Part shown: positions 10,255-18,813 of the stretch, in pieces
Layout: the number at the start of each line of letters is the position of its first letter
Position numbering within the stretch: the stretch's first letter is position 1
Origin: Aquimarina pacifica
Lineage (GTDB): Bacteria; Bacteroidota; Bacteroidia; Flavobacteriales; Flavobacteriaceae
NCBI RefSeq assembly: GCF_000520955.1
Contig: NZ_JACC01000003.1
Span: 124,001 to 188,000, forward strand
Length of the DNA: 64,000 bases
Direction of reading: 5' to 3'
Made by a program: the position numbers and the translations under genes
Notes under the pieces: generated by a model
What the model was told of the DNA's origin: nothing
Databases searched by the model: none
Seen by the model: the letters and a program-made list of their open reading frames with translations, nothing else

Positions 10255-10349
10255 CTGATATCGTAAAATATACGTGTCGATTTGATTAAAAACGAGATTG
10301 TTTGTAGTGTTATGTCTTAAATACTAAAGATTCTTTAATAAATTTTATA

Positions 10350-11522
10350 ATGAACTTAAAAAAACTGTTTGATAATACAACCACCGCATTTGCTCTAAAG
10401 AGTGACTCTGAGCTAGAAAGAGCTTATTTTCTATTTAAAATGATTTCGAATGAACCCTTGGTGAGGATAGGTACCGCGGTTACAAATTTTGCTATTAAGG
10501 CGCATCTTCCTGTTCAGGGACTTATTCGTGCTACTGTTTTTGATCATTTCTGTGGTGGCGTAAATGAAGAAGATTGTATGCCTGTTGTTGATAAGATGTT
10601 TGCCAAAGGTGTATGCTCAGTATTAGATTACTCTGTTGAAGGAAAAGAGGAGGAGGAGCAGTTTGATGCCGTTTTGAATAAAACTATTGAATTGCTTGAG
10701 TTTGCAGATCAAAAAGATGCAATGCCCTTTGTAGTTTTTAAGCCATCTGGATTAGGACGATTTTTAATCTGGGAAAAGAAAACGGCAAATATTGAGTTGA
10801 ACAAAGAAGAAGAAAAAGAGTGGACGCGCATTGAAAAACGTTTTGATATTGTTTGTAAAAAAGCACATGAGTGTGATGTTGCGGTGTTGATTGATGGAGA
10901 AGAAAGTTGGATGCAAGATGCTGCAGATGAATTGGTAACCAAAATGATGCGTCGATATAATAAAGAAAAGGCAATTGTATATAATACATTACAATTGTAT
11001 AGACATGATAGGTTAGAATATTTATATCAGTTACATGAAGAAGCAAGAGTTCATAATTTTAAAATAGGAGTAAAGATTGTGCGCGGAGCCTATATGGAAA
11101 AGGAAAATGAACGTGCCAAAGAAAAAGGGTATCCTACTCCTATCTGTAAGGATAAAAAACAAACTGATCAAAATTTTAATGAAACCATGCATTATATTTT
11201 GAAGAATCTTGCAGATATTTCTGTGTTTATAGGAACACACAATGAAGAAAGTAGTTATTTGGCAATGAGTCTAATGCGAGAGTTGACTATTGCAAAAAAT
11301 GATTTTAGGGTTTGGTTTGGTCAGTTGTATGGGATGAGTGATCATATTAGCTTTAATTTATCAGAAGAAGGGTATAATGTTGCTAAATATGTTCCTTTTG
11401 GCCCAGTAAGAGATGTAATGCCTTATCTGATTAGACGAGCAGAGGAAAATACATCTGTAGCGGGTCAAACAAGTAGAGAATTGAACTTATTATCTCAAGA
11501 AAAGGAGAGAAGGAAATTATAA
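10350..11522 (+). CDS. Proline dehydrogenase (monofunctional)
   Basis: A 390-residue FAD-dependent proline dehydrogenase that oxidises proline to 1-pyrroline-5-carboxylate and feeds electrons to quinones. Recognisable parts of the (beta/alpha)8 barrel are VYNTLQLYRHDRL, VKIVRGAYMEKE and the C-terminal helix with YLIRRAEENTS, whose paired arginines bind the substrate carboxylate. There is no P5C dehydrogenase domain, so this is the separate, PutA-independent form usual in Bacteroidota. The downstream VOC gene follows after 10 bases and is probably in the same transcript. A promoter and an overlapping inverted repeat lie upstream and suggest dedicated regulation. Confidence 0.93.
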   Translation: MNLKKLFDNTTTAFALKSDSELERAYFLFKMISNEPLVRIGTAVTNFAIKAHLPVQGLIRATVFDHFCGGVNEEDCMPVVDKMFAKGVCSVLDYSVEGKEEEEQFDAVLNKTIELLEFADQKDAMPFVVFKPSGLGRFLIWEKKTANIELNKEEEKEWTRIEKRFDIVCKKAHECDVAVLIDGEESWMQDAADELVTKMMRRYNKEKAIVYNTLQLYRHDRLEYLYQLHEEARVHNFKIGVKIVRGAYMEKENERAKEKGYPTPICKDKKQTDQNFNETMHYILKNLADISVFIGTHNEESSYLAMSLMRELTIAKNDFRVWFGQLYGMSDHISFNLSEEGYNVAKYVPFGPVRDVMPYLIRRAEENTSVAGQTSRELNLLSQEKERRKL

Positions 11523-11532
11523 TAACCGCTTT

Positions 11533-11910
11533 ATGAATCTTAATCAAATTACAGTTCCTTCGGTAAATGTAGCACAATCTATTGAATTTTATAAAAAGCT
11601 TGGTTTACGCCTTATTGTAGAAGCATTACCGAAGTATGCTCGTTTCGAATGTATTGAGGGAGATGCTACTTTTTCAATTCATCAAACAAATAACACACCT
11701 ACAGGTGAAGGGATTTATATTTATTTCGAAGTTGATAAAATAGATGATGAAGTCGCACGTCTAATTCGGGAAGGAATTACGTTTGATCAATTGCCGATCG
11801 ATCAACCTTGGTTATGGCGAGAGGCACGTCTTAAAGATCCAGATAATAATCAAATCATTTTATATTATGCCGGAGACAATAGAAAAAACCCTCCCTGGAG
11901 GTTAGATTAA
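11533..11910 (+). CDS. VOC (glyoxalase/bleomycin-resistance fold) family protein
   Basis: A 125-residue protein with the paired beta-alpha-beta-beta-beta modules of the vicinal oxygen chelate superfamily. It begins with LNQITVPSVNVAQSIEFYKK and ends in the typical WREARLKDPDNNQIILYY. Members bind a metal and act on diverse small molecules, so the substrate cannot be named. It follows the proline dehydrogenase gene by 10 bases, which implies co-transcription, but I see no biochemical link beyond position. Length and fold are normal. Confidence 0.88.
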   Translation: MNLNQITVPSVNVAQSIEFYKKLGLRLIVEALPKYARFECIEGDATFSIHQTNNTPTGEGIYIYFEVDKIDDEVARLIREGITFDQLPIDQPWLWREARLKDPDNNQIILYYAGDNRKNPPWRLD

Positions 11911-11973
11911 CCCGAAGTAATTTTAAAGGATGTTTTTTCTTAGGAGACTAATTACAAATAGTTAATCTTATAA

Positions 11974-13980
11974 TTAAGAGGCCTGCGCTAGTGCAATTTC
12001 TGATGCTATTGGTAATAGTATTGAGAAGGTGCTACCAACGCCCAAAATACTCTGAACTCTTATTTTTCCTTTATTAAGGTTAATAAGTTCACTACAAATC
12101 CTCAGTCCTAAACCGGTACCAGTTTCTTGCTGTGTACCATTTGTGGTAAAGGTATCTTCGGCAAATAGTTTATCTATGTTAGCAGGATCAATACCAACAC
12201 CTGTATCCTGAAAACTAATTTCATAATAGCCATTTTTCTCCCTAGAAGATAACGTAATAGAATCTCCGGGGTTACAAAACTTAATGGCATTGGCAATTAG
12301 GTTTTGCGTTACTATCGAAAACATATCTTTATCTGCGAAAACTTTCGTAGGGTTTAGTTTATTAATAAGTCTAATTTTCTTTTGTTGGGCTTTAGGCTCA
12401 AAGAAACTGAATTTGTTATGAATGATATCAGTAATGTCAAAAGGAACAGGTTTTGCATTTAATTCTTTCATTTGAGACTTAGACCAATTCAATAAATTAT
12501 TTAATAATATAGAAGTTTGGTGTGTTCTGTTGGCAAGTAAGGGCACAATAGTTTTAAATTCTTCTTCTGTTATTGTGTTGTTTTTAAGTAAATTAAGACT
12601 TCCGTCAAGACCATGAATTTCATTTTTGAGATCATGAGAGATGATCGAAAACAGTTTATTTTTAACTTGATTCGATTCGGCTAATTGCTCAATATACCTT
12701 TTTCTTTCCCTTCTGGATTTAATAAAAAAGGTAAGAAAACATAGCACCAAAATAACTACTCCCAAACTTATAAAAGCAAATATTCTGTATTGAATTAATT
12801 GTTGAGCAGTTTTTTGTTCTCTTTTTTCTTGTTCGTCGATACGTTTTAGTTGTTCCATTTCCGCTTTAAAGCGATTTTCTGCCAGTTGTATTTTAAGTGC
12901 GGAGTCATCTAGTAAGCTTTGATCTGAAAGCTTTTGATATTTTTTTTGCCATACATAGGCGTTAGAAAAATTCCCTCTGGCAGAATCCAACATGGCACTA
13001 TAGTGATAGTTTTTGAGGAGTAATCGAGACATAGGTGTTTTTTCCAAGTCATTTCTCGCGTCTACCAGATTTCTTTCTGCTTCTTGATAATTTTTGGTGT
13101 TTATGGCTATGAGCGCTAATTGTTGTTTGGCCGTAGTCACGACTCTATAGTATTTTGTTTTTTGAGCATCAATGAGAGCTGAGTCACTATATTTCTTCGA
13201 TATTTGAAACTCTTTGGTCGTAAAGGTTAACTCCCCAAGAATACTGTAAGAGTTTGCAAGACTTCTATAATTTTTGTTCTTTTTACAGGTTTCAAGAGCT
13301 TCAAGAAGAATTGTCCTTGCTGTATCTAATTTTTTTTCTTTGATATATGCTAGTGCAAGGTTATTGAGGCTAGTACCCAACTTAGGAAGGTTCTTTTTTC
13401 GTTTAATAATAATGGTTTTGGAGAAGTATTTTTTTGCCGATTCAAAATCTCCAAGCCTACCATATACATTCCCTAGATTATTATAAACCTGTGACAGTCT
13501 AAAACTATCTTTTAATCGTTCATTATATAATTTAGCATCTAATAAATGGTTTGCACTTTTCTCAAGGTTCCCTCGTTCCTGTTCTATAATGGAGATATTA
13601 TTATTAATAATGGCCAAACCTCTTAGGCAATTAACTTTTTTAAAGTAAATAATTGCTTTGTTATAATATTTGATTGCTTCTGAATGCTTCTCTGTTATAT
13701 TATAAATGTTGCCTATCAAATTGTAAGCATATCCAATGCCTCGGTCATATTCATTGCGTTTTGCGATCTCCAAAAATAAGCGGGCATATACCATTGAGTT
13801 ATCATATTCTTTTTTGGGTTCAATATTAACTCTGTATTTTTCTTTTGCTAATTCAAAACTAACAGAATCGGTTGCACTTTTTATTTGTTCTATAAGATTA
13901 GTATCCAGCTTCGTATTCTGGGAATATATTGCCGCATTTACTACTAAGAGTAATATAGTATATAGGTAGTATTTTTTCAT
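11974..13980 (-). CDS. TPR-repeat sensor histidine kinase (HisKA type)
   Basis: A 668-residue sensor. A signal peptide (YTILLLVVNAAIYSQ) is followed by six or more TPR units to about residue 350, a short coiled coil, a membrane segment at about 398-418, a HisKA domain with IISHDLKNEIHG (phospho-His near 449) and a HATPase_c domain with NLIANAIKF, DTGVGID and GTGLGLRI. It differs from the kinase at 6.1-8.9 kb in its dimerisation-domain class (HisKA and not HisKA_3), so the partner regulator should also differ. No response regulator lies next to it. The periplasmic TPR part is presumed to sense a protein or peptide partner. It converges with the VOC gene. Confidence 0.92.
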   Translation of the reverse strand: MKKYYLYTILLLVVNAAIYSQNTKLDTNLIEQIKSATDSVSFELAKEKYRVNIEPKKEYDNSMVYARLFLEIAKRNEYDRGIGYAYNLIGNIYNITEKHSEAIKYYNKAIIYFKKVNCLRGLAIINNNISIIEQERGNLEKSANHLLDAKLYNERLKDSFRLSQVYNNLGNVYGRLGDFESAKKYFSKTIIIKRKKNLPKLGTSLNNLALAYIKEKKLDTARTILLEALETCKKNKNYRSLANSYSILGELTFTTKEFQISKKYSDSALIDAQKTKYYRVVTTAKQQLALIAINTKNYQEAERNLVDARNDLEKTPMSRLLLKNYHYSAMLDSARGNFSNAYVWQKKYQKLSDQSLLDDSALKIQLAENRFKAEMEQLKRIDEQEKREQKTAQQLIQYRIFAFISLGVVILVLCFLTFFIKSRRERKRYIEQLAESNQVKNKLFSIISHDLKNEIHGLDGSLNLLKNNTITEEEFKTIVPLLANRTHQTSILLNNLLNWSKSQMKELNAKPVPFDITDIIHNKFSFFEPKAQQKKIRLINKLNPTKVFADKDMFSIVTQNLIANAIKFCNPGDSITLSSREKNGYYEISFQDTGVGIDPANIDKLFAEDTFTTNGTQQETGTGLGLRICSELINLNKGKIRVQSILGVGSTFSILLPIASEIALAQAS

Positions 13981-14243
13981 GTATTCTATTTTTGGGGATA
14001 ATAGATTAAATGCTTTTTATTTCTGCAAAATACATATTTTTAATCAATTAAAGGTTATTTTGTAGTCTAAATATTACAAAATATGTCAATATTTTATGGT
14101 TTTACCGTATTTTAAGTATGTTTTTTTGGTTGTAGTGACTATTGGTTTATCCTTTTAATGACGAAGTCAGTGCGTTATAATGAATATGTTCTGGTATAAA
14201 AACTAAAATCCATTCCTGTTATTACATATTGTAGGATGCTTCA

Positions 14244-14251
14244 TATATTTG
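14244..14251 (+). promoter_or_regulatory. Candidate -7 box (TATATTTG)
   Basis: TATATTTG fits the Bacteroidota -7 consensus and lies 19 bases before the ATG at 14271. No well-spaced TTG is visible, so only the -7 half is supported. The rest of the 290-base gap holds no open frame. It does contain an 8-base inverted repeat (ATTTTGTA/TACAAAAT at 14057-14064 and 14075-14082) upstream of the divergent kinase gene. Confidence 0.4.
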
Positions 14252-14270
14252 TTTTAATAATTCATATCAA

Positions 14271-14702
14271 ATGAAAAGATATCTTACTGTATTATTTTTA
14301 TTTATTTATCTGACTGGGTTTTCAAATGCAAAAGTTGCTAAAGACACTTTATCGTTTTGGAAAGTTTATGTTGCTGGTACGCTTATAAAGGAAGGTAATG
14401 TTTTTAGCGAAAATTCGAAGATCATTTTAAAGAAAGGAAAAATTAGAGCAAAGGATATATTAAATGTAAAATACTTTGATGATACACCTTGTATTGATTG
14501 TAACGGAAGCATACTAATCAAGACTAAAAATGAAGAGGAAATAAAAAAAATTGGAAATCTAAAAAGTAATTATGATTTTGATGTAAAAACCACTGATTTA
14601 CAAGTTTTAGCATTTAAGAACAAAAGTTCTATTTTGAAATTTTATTATCGAGAGGACGATTCTCAAAAGGAAATTTTATTATTTCAAATACAAATAAAGT
14701 AG
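14271..14702 (+). CDS. Small secreted hypothetical protein
   Basis: A 143-residue protein with a clear signal peptide (YLTVLFLFIYLTGFSNA). The mature part contains a CIDC pair at about residues 81-84 and looks like a small beta sandwich. It is followed after 11 bases by the DUF2809 membrane gene, so the two are probably one transcript. I do not recognise the family. The periplasmic location and the Cys pair are what can be said; the CIDC could bind metal or form a disulfide. Confidence 0.65.
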   Translation: MKRYLTVLFLFIYLTGFSNAKVAKDTLSFWKVYVAGTLIKEGNVFSENSKIILKKGKIRAKDILNVKYFDDTPCIDCNGSILIKTKNEEEIKKIGNLKSNYDFDVKTTDLQVLAFKNKSSILKFYYREDDSQKEILLFQIQIK

Positions 14703-14713
14703 AACTATATCAT

Positions 14714-15103
14714 ATGCTTACATTCAAAAAAAAGTATTTTATTCTCTGTATTCTCCTATTTATTATTGAAGTTATCATAGCGCTATTTATAGATGATCAT
14801 ATCATACGTCCTTATATAGGAGATACTTTGGTTGTAATTCTTATATATTGCTTTATTAAAAGCTTTTTTGTTATAGATAGTTTATATGCCGCATTTGGTG
14901 TGCTGTTATTTTCTTTTGCAATAGAAATATTACAGTATTTTAATTTTGTTGAAGTAATAGGATTACAACATTCAAGACTTGCTTTGGTTATATTTGGAAA
15001 CTCTTTCGCTTGGTTAGATTTAGCCGCTTATATATTGGGTTTTATTGTTATCCTGTGGATAGAAAGAATTCCATTATTTAATAGAATAAGATCTATGTTT
15101 TAA
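14714..15103 (+). CDS. DUF2809 family integral membrane protein
   Basis: A 129-residue protein with about four membrane segments. The diagnostic block DDHIIRPYIGDTLVVILIYC lies after the first helix and LDLAAYILGF before the last, matching the DUF2809 family as I know it. The biochemical role of this family is not established. It follows a small secreted protein gene by 11 bases. Its stop codon overlaps by four bases the stop of the convergent MocR regulator, so there is no room for a terminator between them. Confidence 0.8.
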   Translation: MLTFKKKYFILCILLFIIEVIIALFIDDHIIRPYIGDTLVVILIYCFIKSFFVIDSLYAAFGVLLFSFAIEILQYFNFVEVIGLQHSRLALVIFGNSFAWLDLAAYILGFIVILWIERIPLFNRIRSMF

Positions 15104-16593
15104 CTGTTTTTATCAATACTATAAAAGACTTCTACTAGTTTTTCAATGACATTTTGTATTTCTTCTTCGTTCATTGTCGCGAATCCTATTCTTATGCCAT
15201 TATGGCCAGAATTATCATTATCATACCTTTTCCAGTTAGGCGTAATTTCTAGGCTTTGTTCCAGGGCTATTTTGCTAATAGTATCCCAATCATATGGTTT
15301 TTTTAGTTTTACCCATACAGCCATACCACCTTTGGGAATCTCAAAATCAAAATAATCACCAAGCTTATTCTTCATAAGGGCACAAAACAAGTCCCTTCTT
15401 TGTTTATATATTTTTAGTACTTTATTACAATGACGTTGCACATCACCTGTTTTTATCATTTGTGCAAGTGTTTGTTCTAGTAACTGATCTCCCTGTCGAT
15501 CGATTATTCGTCTTAAATCTGCGGCTTCATCAACAAAATCTTTTGGTCCTATAAGATATCCAATCCGCATGGCTGGAGCTATGATTTTTGTAAACCCTCC
15601 GATATAGATCACATTTCCGTTAATATCATTACTAGCCAAAGGAAGAATAGGTGAATTATTATAATGAAAATCATAATCATAATCATCCTCAATAACTGCA
15701 AAGTTGTATTTCTTGGCAAGTTGTAACAGATGCATACGTCTTTTTGCAGAGAGTGTTACCGTAGTAGGGTGGTGGTGGTGTGATGTAACATATACGGCAT
15801 TAATTTCTTTAATTTTACACAGCTCTTCTAGTACTATTGTGTTTATACCATTTTGATCTACAGGAACTTGTTCTATAATACCTCCCGCATCAGTAAATGT
15901 ATTATCAGCAGTCATATAATTCGTCGATCCTACAACGATTCTCTTTCTATTACGTAGTAATAATTGACTAGCTAGATAGATGCCCATTTGACTTCCTCGT
16001 GTTATCAAAATTTGGTCTATTGTAATACGTAAACCTCTAGTTTGATTAAGATAGGTTACCAAAGCCATTCTTAAGTCATAATTGCCATAGACAGAACCAT
16101 AGGTTAGTAATTGTCTATGGTGATGCTTTTTTGTAATATTTCTATATACCTTCGCTATTTCATCAATAGGAGCCAATCGATGGTCGGGAACCCCATCTTC
16201 AATTCTTACATTTTTTTTTGACGTATTCTTATTTAATTCTCGTTTTAGGTGAGGACGAATGTCATATGAAAAACTACTTTTATTTTTAGTATTACGTATG
16301 GAGGTTTTTTTATCAAAATCTTTAGGGTTTATTATAGGTAATGTACTTGTTACAAAGGTGCCTTTGGCAGGTATCGTTTCTATCCATCCTTGAGAAATAA
16401 GCTCATCATATGCGGCTATAACCGTTTTACGATGAATCATAAGATCCTCTGCTAGTTTTCTGGATCCAGGTAATTTAGTAGCAGGAGGTAATTTACCAGA
16501 TTTAATATACCTTATCAGCTGATCAGATAATTGAAGATATAGGGTACGATTAGCAGTTCGCGTTAGAATTATATTATTTTTAAAAGGAAACAT
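15100..16593 (-). CDS. MocR/PdxR-like regulator: GntR winged helix fused to PLP aminotransferase fold
   Basis: A 497-residue protein of the MocR subfamily. Residues about 12-80 form a GntR winged helix (KLPGSRKLAEDLMIHRKTV). After a linker, residues about 130-490 form a fold-type-I aminotransferase with the PLP lysine in GGFTKIIAPAMRIGYL and the EDDYDYDF strand. Characterised members (PdxR, GabR) sense PLP or an amino-acid aldimine and activate a divergent gene while repressing their own. Here the divergent neighbour is a PNPOx-like flavoprotein, which fits vitamin B6 chemistry. Two ACTGGA direct repeats 23 bases apart lie in the 83-base intergenic space and are candidate operators. Confidence 0.92.
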   Translation of the reverse strand: MFPFKNNIILTRTANRTLYLQLSDQLIRYIKSGKLPPATKLPGSRKLAEDLMIHRKTVIAAYDELISQGWIETIPAKGTFVTSTLPIINPKDFDKKTSIRNTKNKSSFSYDIRPHLKRELNKNTSKKNVRIEDGVPDHRLAPIDEIAKVYRNITKKHHHRQLLTYGSVYGNYDLRMALVTYLNQTRGLRITIDQILITRGSQMGIYLASQLLLRNRKRIVVGSTNYMTADNTFTDAGGIIEQVPVDQNGINTIVLEELCKIKEINAVYVTSHHHHPTTVTLSAKRRMHLLQLAKKYNFAVIEDDYDYDFHYNNSPILPLASNDINGNVIYIGGFTKIIAPAMRIGYLIGPKDFVDEAADLRRIIDRQGDQLLEQTLAQMIKTGDVQRHCNKVLKIYKQRRDLFCALMKNKLGDYFDFEIPKGGMAVWVKLKKPYDWDTISKIALEQSLEITPNWKRYDNDNSGHNGIRIGFATMNEEEIQNVIEKLVEVFYSIDKNS

Positions 16594-16594
16594 T

Positions 16595-16623
16595 ACTGGA
16601 CTATTGTTTATTAGTAAACTGGA
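16595..16623. promoter_or_regulatory. Direct-repeat candidate operator for the MocR regulator
   Basis: ACTGGACTATT starting at 16595 and ACTGGATCATT starting at 16618 are near-identical direct repeats 23 bases apart, about two helical turns. They lie in the short gap between the regulator and the divergent PNPOx-like gene. MocR proteins are known to bind direct repeats in such positions. This is an inference from position and pattern. Confidence 0.45.
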
Positions 16624-16676
16624 TCATTAGGGTGTACCACAATATTAGTAGTTTTACATCATAAATCAGTAATCTA

Positions 16677-17336
16677 ATGAAAGAATATTCAACATCTAAG
16701 CTTAATAAGGTTATACGTGGTTCTAAGAGAGCGTCTTATGATATTGCAACTATAAATCAAATACTAGATGATACTTTTTTGTGTCATATTGGATATGCAT
16801 TCGAGGGGCATGCAGTTGTAATCCCAATGGCCTACGCTAGAAAGGAAAACAAAATTTTTCTTCATGGATCATTAAAGAATCGAATGTTTATGAATATTCT
16901 AAAAGCCGGTAAAGCCAGTGTTACTGTGACCCATTTAGACGGTTTAGTATTAGCCAGATCTGCTTTTCATCATTCTGCTAATTATAGATCAGTTACTGTG
17001 TTTGGTAGTGTGAAAATCGTAGATGAAATCGAACAAAAAAAGGAAGCGCTGGCTTATATGGTTAATCATATGATATCAGGACATTGGGAGCATATACGAC
17101 AACCAAATGAAAAAGAATTAAATGCTACGTTAGTTATTGAATTGACAATAGAAACAGCATCTGCGAAAATAAGAGCCCAAGGTGCTGTAGATGAATCCAA
17201 AGACTATGAGTTACCTATATGGGCAGGTGTAATTCCTATAAAACAAGTTGCTGGTGAAGCAATTTCTGATGATAGGCTTCTTCCCGAAGTTGAGCTTCCT
17301 CATACAGTTAGTCGATATGTTACAGAAAATGGGTAG
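16677..17336 (+). CDS. Pyridoxamine 5'-phosphate oxidase-like flavoprotein (NimA-related)
   Basis: A 219-residue split-barrel protein of the PNPOx-like superfamily. Motifs include GYAFEGHAVVIPMAYAR, LHGSLKNRM (flavin phosphate contact) and the VTVTHLDGLVLARSAFHHS strand pair typical of the NimA/flavin-nucleotide-binding branch. It should bind FMN or a deazaflavin and reduce a small substrate, but the substrate is not predictable. It is divergent from a MocR regulator and leads a plus-strand run with DUF1272 and GNAT genes. The regulator-flavoprotein pairing is common in bacteria and suggests control by PLP or a related ligand. Confidence 0.87.
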   Translation: MKEYSTSKLNKVIRGSKRASYDIATINQILDDTFLCHIGYAFEGHAVVIPMAYARKENKIFLHGSLKNRMFMNILKAGKASVTVTHLDGLVLARSAFHHSANYRSVTVFGSVKIVDEIEQKKEALAYMVNHMISGHWEHIRQPNEKELNATLVIELTIETASAKIRAQGAVDESKDYELPIWAGVIPIKQVAGEAISDDRLLPEVELPHTVSRYVTENG

Positions 17337-17453
17337 TTACTAAGTGCCTTTAAGAGAGCTTATTTCCTTTTTAGGATTAAAAAACTGGTAACTAGGACTG
17401 GTAATTTTTAGATATCAGTGGTAGTAAAAATGGTAAACAATAAGTATTAGTAT

Positions 17454-17759
17454 ATGTTAGAAATAAGACCGACATGCGAAAATTGTAACAAAAAATTACC
17501 TAATCATAGTGATGAAGCCATGATTTGTTCTTTTGAATGTACATTTTGCAATACCTGTGTAGAAGAAATACTAGAGAATGTATGTCCCAATTGTGGAGGA
17601 GGTTTCGAAAAAAGGCCTATACGCCCATTAAATGCCATTCATGGCAATTCTATAAAAAAATTTCCTCAAAGTAAAACGGTTGTTTATAAGCCTATTGATA
17701 TAAGGTTTTTACAGGAGATTTTAGTACAATATAAAAACATTAAACCATCAAAAAGATAA
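17454..17759 (+). CDS. DUF1272 small zinc-ribbon-like protein
   Basis: A 101-residue protein with a dense cysteine pattern (CENC, CSFECTFCNTC, CPNCGGG) in the first 55 residues, matching the DUF1272 family. The pattern implies one or two bound zinc ions. The C-terminal half is basic and has no recognised domain. It lies 117 bases after the flavoprotein gene and 3 bases before the GNAT gene. DUF1272 genes often sit near MocR or GNAT genes, but the function is unknown. Confidence 0.85.
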   Translation: MLEIRPTCENCNKKLPNHSDEAMICSFECTFCNTCVEEILENVCPNCGGGFEKRPIRPLNAIHGNSIKKFPQSKTVVYKPIDIRFLQEILVQYKNIKPSKR

Positions 17760-17762
17760 ATC

Positions 17763-18209
17763 ATGATAGTGATACGTAATGCTAACTTAGGGGATATTGA
17801 TCAGTTATCAATAATATTTAATAACTATAGAGTTTTTTATAAAAAAGAATCAGATCCAGTGGGTAGTAAAGAGTTTTTAATAGCTAGAATTAAAAATAAT
17901 GAATCAACAATTTATGTCGCAGAAAAAAATCAAGATCTATTGGTTGGGTTTGTACAATTGTATCCAATTTTTTCGTCTACTAGAATGAAAAAACTTTGGT
18001 TGTTAAATGATTTGTTTGTGAATCCTGAGTTTAGAGGAAATAACATTTCAATCTCATTAATTGATAAAGCAAAGGAATTAGCAGTTTCTTCTAATTCTTG
18101 TGGGTTACTATTAGAAACAGAGAAGACCAATCTAATTGGTAATACATTATATCCAAGAACTGGTTTTGTTTGCAACCAAGAAAGTAACTTCTATTCTTGG
18201 GATATATAA
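17763..18209 (+). CDS. GNAT family N-acetyltransferase
   Basis: A 148-residue acetyltransferase of the GCN5-related family. The acetyl-CoA binding motif A reads LNDLFVNPEFRGNNISISLI and is followed by LLLETEKTNLIGNTLYPRTG, so the pantetheine and substrate strands are both present. It acts on an unidentified amine in the cytoplasm. The start ATG is 3 bases after the DUF1272 stop codon, which indicates translational coupling. It is the last gene of the MocR-linked cluster and converges on the DUF4258-like gene. Confidence 0.9.
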   Translation: MIVIRNANLGDIDQLSIIFNNYRVFYKKESDPVGSKEFLIARIKNNESTIYVAEKNQDLLVGFVQLYPIFSSTRMKKLWLLNDLFVNPEFRGNNISISLIDKAKELAVSSNSCGLLLETEKTNLIGNTLYPRTGFVCNQESNFYSWDI

Positions 18210-18344
18210 TTTCATTATATTATTATAAACTAGCGGGATATAAAGTCGAGCTATTTTTAATATACTTTCAAATAGAAAAAATAGGCTTTGATAGTTCTTT
18301 TTTCTGTAAAAGAAGATGTAAGGTGATAAGATTACTTTTTATAG

Positions 18345-18719
18345 CTATTTTGACAAAGTTATAGAGTCAATTTTTGCGATCGAATCACAATTTCTAACGA
18401 TAATTGTTACCGGTTTCTGGTTCGCTAATCCTTCTAGATGATATACTTTGCAAGAATCAAGTTTGGTGTTACTTTTAGAAAAATCAACATCACCTTTTAG
18501 TAATAGCTCAGTAATATGCGATGTGTCAATTTTAAATTTTTGCATTAGGGTTAGTGCTTGCGAAGAGTATTCTTTCTTCTTTATTCGTATATTTTTAAGC
18601 ACTCTTGCAGAAGGAGTATAATCACAAGACGCCTTTTTTCCTCCCAAAAAGAAAAATAAAAGAATTAGGCCAATAGCAAATCCACTTAAGTAATAAAAAA
18701 AACGTTGTCCTAAATTCAT
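18345..18719 (-). CDS. Small membrane-anchored protein, DUF4258-type
   Basis: A 124-residue protein with one membrane segment (residues about 8-26, FYYLSGFAIGLILLFFFLGG) and a periplasmic or cytoplasmic tail beginning GKKASCDYTPSARVLKNIR. The tail resembles small flavobacterial proteins annotated as DUF4258 that typically follow the alanine dehydrogenase gene, as here (94-base gap on the same strand). Two further cysteines (SCKVYHL, RNCDSI) might form a disulfide. The function is unknown and the family name is given from memory of the pattern. Confidence 0.68.
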   Translation of the reverse strand: MNLGQRFFYYLSGFAIGLILLFFFLGGKKASCDYTPSARVLKNIRIKKKEYSSQALTLMQKFKIDTSHITELLLKGDVDFSKSNTKLDSCKVYHLEGLANQKPVTIIVRNCDSIAKIDSITLSK

Positions 18720-18813
18720 AATTTTTTTCGGAAAAGTAAATTAAGGCCCAAAAGTAAGTATTACCAAATAAATTATATAATTATGCTAAGAGAATTTGAA
18801 TTAGTTTTTCTAC

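Noticed and set aside
10709..11240. Minus-strand open frames inside the proline dehydrogenase gene
   Set aside because: They are rich in residues typical of reversed coding sequence, overlap a well-supported enzyme completely, and have no start context or family.
18251..18284. CTATTTTT/AAAAATAG inverted repeat between the GNAT and DUF4258-type genes as terminator
   Set aside because: The stem is only A-T rich with one G-C pair and an 18-base loop, so it is too weak to call.
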